NCBI GenBank assembly: GCA_030431975.1
Contig: JAUIHP010000001.1
Coordinates: 267,597-331,596, forward strand
DNA length: 64,000 nt
DNA from: a bacterium
Lineage (GTDB): Bacteria > Eisenbacteria > RBG-16-71-46 > CAIMUX01
Reading direction: 5' to 3'
The notes beneath the pieces are model-generated. The model was not told where the DNA came from. It saw nothing but the letters and a program-made list of their open reading frames with translations, and searched no databases. The translations under genes and the position numbers were made by a program. Positions 34,241 through 43,223 of this stretch are shown in pieces (within the stretch, counting starts at the first letter, position 1; the number at the start of each line of letters is the position of its first letter).

Positions 34241-35305
34241 TTATGACCGGCGCGTTCTCCAGGCATGCAGCGCCAGCGTTACGCCGATGACCGCGTAGGC
34301 CACGAACTCCCGGAAGTATTCCCCGATCTGGGCGCTGCCAAGCAAAATCTGTCCGGCGATCGGGCTCACCTGAAACAGCGTATGGAAGAGCAGAGTCCCG
34401 AGAATCGCATGCCAGATCGTCGCGTGGGCGACCGTGGCTCCCCCAACCAACAACGCGGCGATGGCGTAGGGACCGACCTGCTCGTGACTCTGAAACGTGT
34501 TCATCGTCCCGATATTGGAAAGCCAGATGATCTGGCCCAGTCCTCCCAGGACCGTCGAAATGAGGATAGCTCGCATGCGCGTCCGGTCGACATTGATGCC
34601 GGAAATCTCCGCGACGTGCATATCCTGCCCCACCGCGCGAAGCTCCTGCCCCGACTTCGTGCGGAGATAGCCGCGCAGCGCCACGCACAACAAGGCGATG
34701 AAGATGAACGTCGCCACCGGAATGAAAAGCGGCAGTCCCATGAATGGAATCGAAGGTCGAAGGAGGCGATCGAGTTGTCCTCCGGTTCCGATGAGATCGA
34801 TGGTGATGGCCAGCCCAATCCCACCGTCCAGAAGAATGCGCTGGTTGTGCAGAGGTATGACCGGTCCCGCCATCAGAAGGAAGACCGCCTGATAGATCCC
34901 GTTGGCGAAGAAGGCGAGAATCATTCCCGTGATCATCTCGCGACCCTTGGCCCGGTTGAGAAGCAGCCCGGTCAGCCACCCGAAGATGAGACTGAACGGA
35001 ATCGAAACGCCCATCGCCGCAAAGAACGCGCCGAGCCCGCTTGCGCCCTGGTTCTCGACGACGATCAGTCCGATCTGACCGCACATGGCTCCGACGATGA
35101 TCCCGAAGTTGAGTCCCATCCCCGCCACGACGGGAATGATCAGCGACAGGACAAGGAAGAGATTCCGCGACAGGCGGGTCACGATGTCGTTGGCCAGGAT
35201 GGGAAGCGAGATGTCCGCCCGTGCCGCGATGATTCCGCTCACACAAAGGACCGTGAAGAGAATGGGCACAACGTTCTGCAGCGCCAACTGACGGAGTTTG
35301 CCCAT
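34241..35305 (-). CDS. ABC transporter permease (BPD/RbsC-like), second of pair
   Basis: 354 residues from the ATG at 35305, which shares one base with the upstream permease's stop (TGATG). About nine hydrophobic segments are seen. The family segment GMGLNFGIIVGAMCGQIG (~62) and the cytosolic EAA-like loop with RTKSGQELRAVGQDMHVAEISGINVDRTRM (~230-255) fit branched-chain/ribose-type (BPD_transp_2) permeases. It forms a heterodimeric channel with the preceding permease. Its C-terminus (LALHAWRTRRS) is basic and cytosolic. The ligand is unknown. Confidence 0.93.
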   Translation of the reverse strand: MGKLRQLALQNVVPILFTVLCVSGIIAARADISLPILANDIVTRLSRNLFLVLSLIIPVVAGMGLNFGIIVGAMCGQIGLIVVENQGASGLGAFFAAMGVSIPFSLIFGWLTGLLLNRAKGREMITGMILAFFANGIYQAVFLLMAGPVIPLHNQRILLDGGIGLAITIDLIGTGGQLDRLLRPSIPFMGLPLFIPVATFIFIALLCVALRGYLRTKSGQELRAVGQDMHVAEISGINVDRTRMRAILISTVLGGLGQIIWLSNIGTMNTFQSHEQVGPYAIAALLVGGATVAHATIWHAILGTLLFHTLFQVSPIAGQILLGSAQIGEYFREFVAYAVIGVTLALHAWRTRRS

Positions 35306-36366
35306 CACGCGGACTCCTTCCTCGTCAGGGCGTAGAGAATGATCCCGTTGGAGATGATGAGCCGCGCGATTTCCGGCAGGTTGGTCAGGGCCTGCGCTCC
35401 CTCGGCCTGCCCGACGAGAGCGTTGACCAACGGCAACGACGTGGTGAGCACACTCTGAAACAAGAACGTTCCGATGATGACGTGTGAGACCTTGGCCACC
35501 CGAACGGAAGCTCCACCGATGAGCAGCGCCGCGACGGTGGGAAAGGCCATGAGAAGAGGCGCCTTGTAGAGCTGCACGAATCCGTAGGACTGACTGAAGA
35601 CGACGATCCCGACCGCTCCCATTGCCGTCGAAATGATGACACCCAATGAGCGCATCGATCGCACATCGATTCCGCTCGCTTCCGCGAAGCGCGGATTGGC
35701 GCCGGCCGCGGACAAGGCCATCCCGACCCGCGTACGGAAGAACAGGTAGACGAGTCCGCACAGTCCCAACCAGAAGGCCAGCAATCCGACGGGGACGAAC
35801 GCCGTCCCTCCGAGGGGGATTGCCAACTTCAGGTCGAGCCACTGCTTGAAGTAGCCGTCCAGAACCAGGGTGTTGCGCAACCCCTCGCCGCCCAAGGGCC
35901 AGATGAGCTCCGGATTGCTGACCGGAAAGAAGAGCCAAAGGATGGAAGCGCCGGCGACGGAACCGAAGCCGACATAGATTCCGACCATCATTTCCTGACC
36001 GCGGACGGCTTCCAACAGACGCGCGTACAACCAACCCGCGCCCGCGCCCAGTGCCGCACCCAAAGCGATCGACCCGAAGAGACCAAGGCCGCCCCGCGCG
36101 TCGAAGTTCATGAAGATGACGGTGGCGAGAAGGCCGCAGACCATACCGAGCGGAATTCCGAAGTTGAGACCGACGCCTCCGCGCACGGCAGGAACCAACG
36201 CCAGAACGAGGATCCCGTTCATACCCGTCCGCACCAGACAGTCCGAGAAAAGAAGCACCAGGTCCAACTCCGTGGCGACGGCGCTGACGATCCAAAGGAC
36301 GAGTAGAAACGCTGCGAGAATCGTCCGCGTGACACCGAGCCGTTTGAGCCAGTCGAGTGGATTCAC
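35305..36366 (-). CDS. ABC transporter permease (BPD/RbsC-like), first of pair
   Basis: 353 residues from the GTG at 36366, which overlaps the ATPase stop by four bases (GTGA). That overlap decides the start, since the longer reading frame lies inside the ATPase gene. It has about nine hydrophobic segments, the GVGLNFGIPLGMVCGLL motif near residue ~70, and the loop FRTRVGMALSAAGANPRFAEASGIDVRSMRSL. It is paralogous to the next permease and they should pair in the membrane with the double ATPase. Confidence 0.93.
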   Translation of the reverse strand: MNPLDWLKRLGVTRTILAAFLLVLWIVSAVATELDLVLLFSDCLVRTGMNGILVLALVPAVRGGVGLNFGIPLGMVCGLLATVIFMNFDARGGLGLFGSIALGAALGAGAGWLYARLLEAVRGQEMMVGIYVGFGSVAGASILWLFFPVSNPELIWPLGGEGLRNTLVLDGYFKQWLDLKLAIPLGGTAFVPVGLLAFWLGLCGLVYLFFRTRVGMALSAAGANPRFAEASGIDVRSMRSLGVIISTAMGAVGIVVFSQSYGFVQLYKAPLLMAFPTVAALLIGGASVRVAKVSHVIIGTFLFQSVLTTSLPLVNALVGQAEGAQALTNLPEIARLIISNGIILYALTRKESA

Positions 36367-37961
36367 GAAGAGACTCCACTGCGCTCGCCGGCAAAGAGCA
36401 GACCGAATTCCACGTCCGGAGCGTCCGGCGCGAGGATGCCCTGAATCCGTCCTTCGAAGACGACGGCAATGCGGTCGCAAACCTGTCGCAACTCGGCAAG
36501 CTCACTCGAGGTCAGGACGATCGTCGTCCCCGCTTCCCGATTGACCCGCACCAGCTGTTGCAACACGCGATCCTTGGCTCCGACATCGACGCCGCGAGTC
36601 GGTTCCGAAACGAAGAGCAGGGAGGGATCCAGCGTGAACGCCCGCGCCAGGCAAACCTTCTGCTGATTGCCACCGGACAAACGCCGCACCGGCTGCGTCG
36701 GTCCCTGACAACGAATGTCGAACTCCTGGATCATGTTCTCGGCGTGTCGACGCACTTCGGCGCGATTGATCATGGCCAGAGGGCCGCCGCTCTTTCCAAG
36801 AAAACGACCCAGAACATGCACGGCCGTCCCGGCGATGTTCAGCTCGATCGATTCATCGAGAAGCAGACCGACCTGACGGCGATCCTCGCTGACGAAAGCC
36901 ACGCCCTGACGAAGCGCAGCCAGAGTTTCTCCGAGAACGAACGGCGCACCTTCGAGTTTGACGGCGCCTCGCACGGGATGAAGTCCCAGAAGACCGTTCG
37001 CGATTCCCAGCTTGCCCTGCCCGGCCAGACCTGCGATGCCCAGGATCTCGCCTTTGTAGACGTCGAGGTCCACACCCCGAACTTCTTCTCCCGGCATGTC
37101 GACTTCCAGACCGCGAACTTCCAACGCCACCTGCTGGGTCTCACCCGCTCCCCGGGCCGGCAGCTCACGTTCCGGCAAAGGCCGCCCGATCATGAGCTCC
37201 GCAATCTGCTCGACGCTGGCTTCCTGCATGTCGAGCGTGGCCACGACCTCGCCGTCACGAAGGACGGTGACGCCGTCGGCGATTTCCATCACTTCGTCCA
37301 GCCGGTGGGAAATGAACAGAAGAGCAATGCCCTGAGCGGCCAGCGACTTCATTGTGGCCAGAAGTTCGGCCGCTTCCGATTCGGCAAGGACCGCCGTCGG
37401 TTCGTCGAAAACGATGAGTCGCGCGTTTTCCTTATCGACCTCGCGCGCGATCTCGACGAACTGCATGTGACCGACCGGCATTCCCGCAATCGGCTGCATC
37501 TCGTCGAGCGACATCCCAATCCGATCGAGAGCGTTGCGGCTGTCGTCCTGCATCTTTCGGCGGTCGAGACTACGAAGCCCCTTACCCACCGGACCGAGGA
37601 CCCGACTGAAGAGGTTGGCGCGAGTCGGCTCCCGTCCCAACTTGACGTTCTCGGCGACGGTGAAGCCCGGAAGCAGCATGAACTCCTGATGGACCATGCC
37701 GATGCCTTCCACCATGGCATCCGACGGACTGTTCAGACGAACGGCTCGGCCACCCAGCTCGACCGTGCCTTCGAAGCCACCCGTTTCATGAATGACCGGC
37801 ATCCCAAAGAGGATGTTCATCAGGGTCGATTTGCCGGCGCCGTTCTCACCGACCAGCGCGTGGATCTCTCCCGGACGCACGGTGAGGTCGACCCCGCGCA
37901 AAACAGGGTTGCCGTAGTAGGACTTGTGAATTCCGCTGAGGACGAGAGTCGGGGATTCCAT
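36363..37961 (-). CDS. Simple sugar-type ABC transporter ATP-binding protein (double NBD)
   Basis: 532 residues with two ATPase domains, as in RbsA/MglA. NBD1 has an intact Walker A (GENGAGKST, ~39-47) and Walker B LIVFDEPTAV, but its signature region reads PVGHMQFVEIAR, without LSGGQ. NBD2 (~270-530) has a degenerate Walker A (GLAGQGKLG), an intact LSGGNQQKV signature, and LLFVSEPTRGVD, where the catalytic-Glu position is preceded by Ser. Such asymmetry means one competent composite site. It is the first gene of a four-gene operon, with an apparent start 68 bp from the TPR gene. No local repressor is seen. Confidence 0.93.
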   Translation of the reverse strand: MESPTLVLSGIHKSYYGNPVLRGVDLTVRPGEIHALVGENGAGKSTLMNILFGMPVIHETGGFEGTVELGGRAVRLNSPSDAMVEGIGMVHQEFMLLPGFTVAENVKLGREPTRANLFSRVLGPVGKGLRSLDRRKMQDDSRNALDRIGMSLDEMQPIAGMPVGHMQFVEIAREVDKENARLIVFDEPTAVLAESEAAELLATMKSLAAQGIALLFISHRLDEVMEIADGVTVLRDGEVVATLDMQEASVEQIAELMIGRPLPERELPARGAGETQQVALEVRGLEVDMPGEEVRGVDLDVYKGEILGIAGLAGQGKLGIANGLLGLHPVRGAVKLEGAPFVLGETLAALRQGVAFVSEDRRQVGLLLDESIELNIAGTAVHVLGRFLGKSGGPLAMINRAEVRRHAENMIQEFDIRCQGPTQPVRRLSGGNQQKVCLARAFTLDPSLLFVSEPTRGVDVGAKDRVLQQLVRVNREAGTTIVLTSSELAELRQVCDRIAVVFEGRIQGILAPDAPDVEFGLLFAGERSGVSS

Positions 37962-38028
37962 GGCCCGGCGAGTATCCCCGCGCCGAGGTCATCGGTCCAC
38001 AAGGCTTTTGGAATCCGTGCAGGCTCGA

Positions 38029-39084
38029 CTACGGCTGTACGCCACCGAGTTCGGCCAAACGCGACAGACGATCCGCCTCGTTGGCCTGCAGCCAGCCATC
38101 CTTGGAAAGAATCCCGTGGGCCTTCGCAAACCACGGGCGGGCTTCGTCGGCTTTCCCCTGTTGCAGGAGACACTCCCCGATTTCCTCGAGGACGTAGCCA
38201 TCTTCCTCTCCGGCGTCTTCCCACTCTTTGGCGAGCCGGTGGTTGATGGCCAACGCCTCGTCGAGGTTGCCCATGACGCGGTGCGTCTTGGCGATGCAGT
38301 AGTGGGCGATGCGGATCGGCTTCGGCTGCTCCTTCGACTGCCGGAAGGCCAGCGACGACTCGAAAACCTCGAGCGCTTCGGCGTACTTCTCGGCGTCAAA
38401 GAGAGTCCAGCCATAGTTGTTGTAGAGAGGACCCAGCCAACCTCGCGCCACAGGGTCCTGCGTCTGCTCGGCCAACTTGACCCCGCGGGAGAACCACTCG
38501 AGGGCGGAGTCGCCCGTCTCGATGATGGCCATCATGTGAACCGCGTCGATAGCGAGATCATCCAGGCCCGCCTTCTCACCAACTTCGAACGCGGCAAGAA
38601 AGTGAGGACGCGCCTCGTCCGGCTTTCCAGAGGAGTTGAAGACTCGGCCGCGTTCGAGTTCGTATCGGACGTGAAGCTCGGCGGGGATCATTCCGGCTGC
38701 CTCGGCCGCTCCGCGGTTACCGGATTCCGCATCGTTCGCATCCGCACTCGGAACTCCCGTCGCCGCAAACCGACGCTCGATCGCATCGAGCTCGGCATGC
38801 GCCTCATCGAACTTCCGGCGCAAACCGAAGGTGCGGGCCGCCTGGGTCAGATAGCAGTCGCGTCCGACCTCGTCACCGGCGGCGGCAGCAGCTTCCGCAG
38901 CTTCGCGAAACCGAGTCTCGGAAGCAGCGGGATCCGAATAGTCCCAAAGAGAAGAAATGGTGGGTAGGGAATTCGACACGTCTTCGACCTCCTCGGCCCA
39001 TGCCTGGGGCACCGCAGGTCGAAACACGCCGGAAACAAGGCCGAAACTGAGCCATGCGGCGAGAACGAACGAACTGCGATTCAT
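38029..39084 (-). CDS. Exported TPR-repeat protein
   Basis: 351 residues from the ATG at 39084 (GGGAGG ten bases upstream; an in-frame TTG lies one codon earlier). The signal peptide NRSSFVLAAWLSFGLVSGVF ends near AWA at ~30. The mature part contains at least six tetratricopeptide-like helical pairs (GRVFNSSGKPDEARPHFLAAF, YNNYGWTLFDAEKYAEALEVFE, AKTHRVMGNLDEALAINHRL, EIGECLLQQGKADEARPWFAKA). It should be a periplasmic scaffold. It lies on the same strand as the importer operon, 68 bp upstream, but its role there is unclear. Confidence 0.83.
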   Translation of the reverse strand: MNRSSFVLAAWLSFGLVSGVFRPAVPQAWAEEVEDVSNSLPTISSLWDYSDPAASETRFREAAEAAAAAGDEVGRDCYLTQAARTFGLRRKFDEAHAELDAIERRFAATGVPSADANDAESGNRGAAEAAGMIPAELHVRYELERGRVFNSSGKPDEARPHFLAAFEVGEKAGLDDLAIDAVHMMAIIETGDSALEWFSRGVKLAEQTQDPVARGWLGPLYNNYGWTLFDAEKYAEALEVFESSLAFRQSKEQPKPIRIAHYCIAKTHRVMGNLDEALAINHRLAKEWEDAGEEDGYVLEEIGECLLQQGKADEARPWFAKAHGILSKDGWLQANEADRLSRLAELGGVQP

Positions 39085-39229
39085 CAACTCGACACCTCCC
39101 GATCGGAGGGCATCGTAGTCGAGTTCGGTCGGTCGTCAAAGAAGCGAGTGAGGGTCGGAGACCGCGTGTCCCGGGCGGGACATTAGTCCGATCTTCGCCA
39201 CCTCAGTAGACCATCATGAAGAGTTCGAG

Positions 39230-39514
39230 CTAGGGCTCGACGTTTACACCGCGCCAAAACGCGACGTAGCCTTTGATGTTCTTGGCAGCGTCCTTGGGAT
39301 CTGCGTAGTACCACGCGGCGTCCTCGTTGCGCTCGCCCTCGACCTCCAACGTGTAGTAGTTGGCGGACCCTTTCCACGGACAAAAAGACGTCGTCGCGCT
39401 CGACTGGAAGAACTCCTTCTTCAGAGATTGCGGCGGAAAGTAATGGTTCCCCTCGACGACTTCGGTGTCGCCGCTCTCTGCGACGACCGCTCCCCTCCAC
39501 ATCGCTTTCGGCAT
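39230..39514 (-). CDS. DUF427 family protein
   Basis: 94 residues, starting MPKAMWRGAVVAES. The DUF427 pattern is clear: VVEGNHYFPPQSLKKEFF, then TSFCPWKGSANYYTLEV and a C-terminal AAWYYADPKDAAKNIKGYVAFWRGVNV. The family is small, widespread and without a firm function; structures show a compact beta fold with a conserved C-P-W-K-G site, so a small-molecule or cofactor role is plausible. It stands alone between a TPR gene and a divergent nuclease gene. Confidence 0.93.
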   Translation of the reverse strand: MPKAMWRGAVVAESGDTEVVEGNHYFPPQSLKKEFFQSSATTSFCPWKGSANYYTLEVEGERNEDAAWYYADPKDAAKNIKGYVAFWRGVNVEP

Positions 39515-39844
39515 GCCGGGCTCTCCTCAGGTTGGAGTCTCTATCGAAGAAATGTGAATGTTGAGATGCTGAAAACCCTCCGTCGGTTTCCACTCTTCGC
39601 CCTTCCGACGAACCCGCCGGCCAGATACACGGTTCGTCCAGCAAGTGCCCCCGCGCAGGTGCTCGGTCCGCCCGCTCCCTAGCCAGGCCCACCACTTGGC
39701 CCACGACTTGGCCCGCGACCCGCGTGCGGCCCGTCCCGAACACCACGTCGCCGTCGCGCCCCCACCTCCCGTTTCCGCTTCTTGACTCCGGCCGGGTCCG
39801 AGCCGCATGGTTCTTTCCCGCAGAGGCAAGAAGAGGAGGAACCG

Positions 39845-40516
39845 ATGTTGCCTGGAAGATTCGCCGCCCGATTCGCCGCCCCCGTACGGGCTCTCACTCT
39901 CAGCCTGGCTCTCACCGGCCTGGCCGTGACGACGAACGCACAGAACGAGAAGAAGGAGCCTGTTCCCCAGCCACGGACGTCGATGGAGAAGGTCGCCGTG
40001 CCGATCGACAAGGTCATCATCGACGACGGCGACACGGCCGTCATCCAGTGGGCCAAGGACGACGCGGAGATCATCCGCATCCTCGGAATCGATACTCCTG
40101 AGATCCAGCACATCGAGCACAACATCCCGTACGACCAGTCCTTCGGACGGGAGGCGTCCGGTTTCGCCAAGGGCGCGTTCGGCATGGCCGACGAGGTCCA
40201 CCTTCTTCGCTCGGCGACGCTGGATCCGTACGGACGAACGCTGGGGTATCTCTACATCAACGGAAAGAACTACTCGGCCATGATCGTGAAGGCGCGCCTG
40301 GCCGCAGAATCGGTCTCCTTCTACGGGGACAACGGACTGCCGGAGCCGGCCCAGGAAGTGTTGGCCGCCGCCGAGAGCGCGGGCCCCGTCCCCTTCGAGC
40401 CTCCGTATCAGTTCCGCCGCCGGATGCGGGAAGTGGTCGAGCACGAGAAGAAGTCTCAGGCCAAGACGGAACCCAGTTCTGAAACCAAGTCCGAGGCCAT
40501 GTCCGGGAGCAAGTGA
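39845..40516 (+). CDS. Exported staphylococcal-nuclease-like protein
   Basis: 223 residues from the ATG at 39845 (GAGGAGG six bases upstream, longer frames rejected). The signal peptide PVRALTLSLALTGLAVTTNA is followed by an SNase fold. Catalytic-type residues are visible: Asp in IIDDGDTAV, the Arg and Asp-Thr-Pro-Glu of RILGIDTPE, the G-x-E-A-S and Y-G-R in DPYGRTLGYLYINGK, matching R35, D40, E43 and R87 of staphylococcal nuclease. A ~45-residue Lys/Glu/Ser-rich tail follows. I infer a calcium-dependent periplasmic or secreted nuclease. Confidence 0.9.
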   Translation: MLPGRFAARFAAPVRALTLSLALTGLAVTTNAQNEKKEPVPQPRTSMEKVAVPIDKVIIDDGDTAVIQWAKDDAEIIRILGIDTPEIQHIEHNIPYDQSFGREASGFAKGAFGMADEVHLLRSATLDPYGRTLGYLYINGKNYSAMIVKARLAAESVSFYGDNGLPEPAQEVLAAAESAGPVPFEPPYQFRRRMREVVEHEKKSQAKTEPSSETKSEAMSGSK

Positions 40517-40960
40517 GGGTTTCGGCCCTTCCGCCCTTTCCCACCCTTCCCGCCCGCTCGGAAAGCACGTTGCAGCGTGCACCGGGCGGACGGGCATTCT
40601 CGAATCCTGCCGGCAATGGACGACGCCGAATCGGCTGAAACCCGGCCGGACGCCGACTTCCGCCGAACCGTTCCAACTCGTTGACCCACGGATCGCTGGG
40701 TCCGATTTCGCTCCCCGATTCCCCAGCTGATCCCTTTCAGTCCGCCCTTCGGCACGGACCTTGACCTACTGGAACCAGATACGGTTTGGCTGCCGCGCAT
40801 GCCGGCGGCGGCCTCCGAGAGGATCGTCCCGAACGGGTCGGTCTCGGCGCCCCGCTGTTGTTCCCCCCCAGCGGGGCTGCCGCTTTTTTGCCTCCCGAGG
40901 GTCCCCGCCGGTTATCTTCTCGCCCGAACGAAAACACAAACTCGGGATAGCACTCGATAC
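40517..40960. other. Structured leader region upstream of pnp
   Basis: This 444-bp stretch has no convincing gene. Its right part contains a hairpin with arms CCGAGA/TCTCGG (40815-40847) and then a terminator (40846-40889) that lies ~70 bp before the pnp start. In many bacteria rpsO precedes pnp, but no rpsO is present here. A transcript from an unseen promoter could end here, or pnp could be attenuated. I see no tRNA or riboswitch consensus. Confidence 0.4.
40846..40889 (+). terminator. Intrinsic terminator/attenuator before pnp
   Basis: GCCCCGCTG (40849-40857) pairs with CAGCGGGGC (40869-40877). The stem can extend by GGC/GCC with a small bulge, and six T residues follow (40884-40889). Read-through would be needed if pnp is transcribed from further upstream. 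Confidence 0.75.
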
Positions 40961-43126
40961 ATGGGCCAGCGGATCGTCTCTGATCCGCCGTCGGCCCTCG
41001 GAGGCGAACTCTTGGCAGCACTACCCCCTTCATGGACCGGCTCGGTCACCCTCGGCGAACGCGAAATCACTTTGGAAACAGGCCGGGTGGCCCGGCAAGC
41101 CGATGGAGCCGTCCTCATCCGATCGGGAGAGACGGTGCTGCTCGTCACGGTCGTCGCCGCAAACGCCCCCCGAGAAGGCGTCGACTTCTTTCCTTTGACC
41201 GTGGAGTACCGCGAGCGCTTCTCCGCCGTCGGCCGCTTCCCCGGCGGATACCGCAAGCGCGAAGGTCGGGCCTCGGATCAGAACATCCTCACCTGCCGTC
41301 TCGTCGACCGCTCGATCCGGCCTCTCTTCCCGGACGGGTACCGCTGCGAAGTTCAGGTCATCGCCACCGTGCTCTCCTACGACCCGGAAGCGGATCCGGA
41401 ATCCCTGGCCATCCTCGGAACGGCCGCGGCCCTTCACCTCTCGACCGTTCCCTTTGACGGGCCGATCGCCGGCTTCCGCATGGGCCAGGATGCCGACGGC
41501 AAGCTCATCGTCCTGCCGACCGCCGCACAGCTCGCCGACTCCGGCCTCGACCTCATGCTTTCGCTCGGAGGCGGCGGACTCGTCATGGCTGAAGGAGAGG
41601 CGCGCGAAGTTGCGGACACGGTCATCAGCGACGCCATCGACCTGGCCGCCGAAACCGCCAAGCCGTTCTTCGATCTTTTGGAAGAAGGACGAAAGCATCT
41701 CGGCATCGAGGCTCGTCCCTTCGAATCGCCGACGCAGGACGCAAAGATTGTCCAGGCCGTTGCCGACGAAGCCGGCGCTCCCTTGAAAGACGCAGTTCTC
41801 ACCAGCGGAAAACACGAGCGCTCGGCGGCCAAGAAAGAAGTCGCCACCGCGGCCAAGGCTCGTCTCGCCGAACGCTTTCCCGACCGGGAATCGGAGATCA
41901 GCGAAGCCATCCACGACCTGGAGAAAAAGACCCTGCGTCAGCTCGCTCTCGAAGACGGAAAGCGCGTCGACGGTCGCGGGCCCAAGGACATTCGTCCTCT
42001 GTGGATCGAACACGGCGTGCTTCCCCGAGTTCACGGTTCGGCCCTGTTTACCCGCGGCGAAACGCAGGCCATGGTCGTGACGACGCTAGGGTCGGCCCGC
42101 GATCAGCAGGAAGTCGAAACGTTGGACGGCGTCGAGAGCCACTGGTTCCAGCTCTACTACACCTTCCCGCCGTACTCCGTCGGCGAAGCCCGCCCCATGC
42201 GCGGACCCGGTCGCCGCGAAATCGGGCACGGCAACCTCGCCCTCCGGGCGCTGAAGGGTGTGCTTCCGACGCAAAAGGACTTCCCCTACACGATCAAGGT
42301 CGAGTCGGAGATCACCGAGTCCAACGGATCGAGCTCCATGGCCAGCGTCTGCGGCGGATGCCTCGCGTTGATGGATGCCGGGGTGCCCTTGCGGAGCCCC
42401 GTCGCCGGGATCGCCATGGGCCTCATCTCGGACGGAGAGAAGACCGTCGTCCTCTCGGACATTTTGGGCGACGAAGACCACCTCGGTGACATGGACTTCA
42501 AGGTCGCCGGAACAAAGGACGGCATCACCGCCATTCAGTTGGACAACAAGCTCGGCTCATTGCCCGCGTCGGTGTTGAAGCAGGCGCTCGAGCAAGGCCG
42601 GGAAGGCTACCTGCACATTCTCGGCGCGATGACCGAAGTCCTGGCCGAACCCACCGGACTCGCTCCGTCCGCGCCGCGCATCAGCATGATGACGATCGGT
42701 ACCCACCGCATTCGCACGCTCATCGGTTCCGGCGGCAAGACCATCCGCGAGCTGCAGTCCGAAACCGGAACCACGCTCGACGTCGCGGAGAACGGAGACG
42801 TCCGCATCTTCGCCCCCGACCTGGAGGCGATTCAGGCGGCGGAGAAGCGTGTACGCGATCTGACCGGTGAGCCGGAAGTCGGCAAGTTCTATCGCGGCCC
42901 CGTGACCGGCATCGCCAGCTTCGGCGCCTTCGTTCGGCTCTTCGAAGGGATCGAGGGGATGATCCACGTCAGCCAGCTGGCGGACCGGCGGGTCGATACG
43001 GTCGAATCGGTCGTGTCGGACGGGCAGATCGTGAACGTGAAGGTGATCGGAACGGAGAAGGGGCGGATCCAGCTGTCGCTGAAAGATGCGGTAGGGGTGG
43101 ACGAGTCGGATATCGCGAATCTGTAG
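40961..43126 (+). CDS. pnp: Polyribonucleotide nucleotidyltransferase (PNPase)
   Basis: 721 residues from the ATG at 40961; a longer reading would include the terminator. The order is as in the family: RNase PH domain 1 (~15-230), linker helices (~250-330), RNase PH domain 2 (~335-560, with GVPLRSPVAGIAMGL and SDILGDEDHLGDMDFKVAGT holding the catalytic Asp pair), KH (LIGSGGKTIRELQSETG, ~587) and S1 (GAFVRLFEGIEGMIHVSQL, ~660-715). It degrades RNA 3'-5' by phosphorolysis and can add tails. All domains appear complete. The upstream hairpin-terminator suggests leader control. Confidence 0.98.
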   Translation: MGQRIVSDPPSALGGELLAALPPSWTGSVTLGEREITLETGRVARQADGAVLIRSGETVLLVTVVAANAPREGVDFFPLTVEYRERFSAVGRFPGGYRKREGRASDQNILTCRLVDRSIRPLFPDGYRCEVQVIATVLSYDPEADPESLAILGTAAALHLSTVPFDGPIAGFRMGQDADGKLIVLPTAAQLADSGLDLMLSLGGGGLVMAEGEAREVADTVISDAIDLAAETAKPFFDLLEEGRKHLGIEARPFESPTQDAKIVQAVADEAGAPLKDAVLTSGKHERSAAKKEVATAAKARLAERFPDRESEISEAIHDLEKKTLRQLALEDGKRVDGRGPKDIRPLWIEHGVLPRVHGSALFTRGETQAMVVTTLGSARDQQEVETLDGVESHWFQLYYTFPPYSVGEARPMRGPGRREIGHGNLALRALKGVLPTQKDFPYTIKVESEITESNGSSSMASVCGGCLALMDAGVPLRSPVAGIAMGLISDGEKTVVLSDILGDEDHLGDMDFKVAGTKDGITAIQLDNKLGSLPASVLKQALEQGREGYLHILGAMTEVLAEPTGLAPSAPRISMMTIGTHRIRTLIGSGGKTIRELQSETGTTLDVAENGDVRIFAPDLEAIQAAEKRVRDLTGEPEVGKFYRGPVTGIASFGAFVRLFEGIEGMIHVSQLADRRVDTVESVVSDGQIVNVKVIGTEKGRIQLSLKDAVGVDESDIANL

Positions 43127-43132
43127 GGGTGC

Positions 43133-43160
43133 GGAACGGCGCCGCGTAGCGGCGCGTTCC
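43133..43160 (+). terminator. GC-rich hairpin after pnp
   Basis: GGAAC and GCGCCGC pair with GCGGCGC and GTTCC around GTA, with one bulged G. It starts six bases after the pnp stop. No U-tract follows, so it may stabilise the transcript end as well as terminate. Confidence 0.5.
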
Positions 43161-43223
43161 TCCGGACTTCAGTGAAATCCGACGGGAAGCTCGCCGACGC
43201 GCAGGGCTCCCGCCTTCATGAAC

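Noticed and set aside
36357..38246. 629-codon plus-strand frame antisense to the transporter ATPase
   Set aside because: The ATPase on the minus strand is unambiguous, and this frame lacks any family signature.
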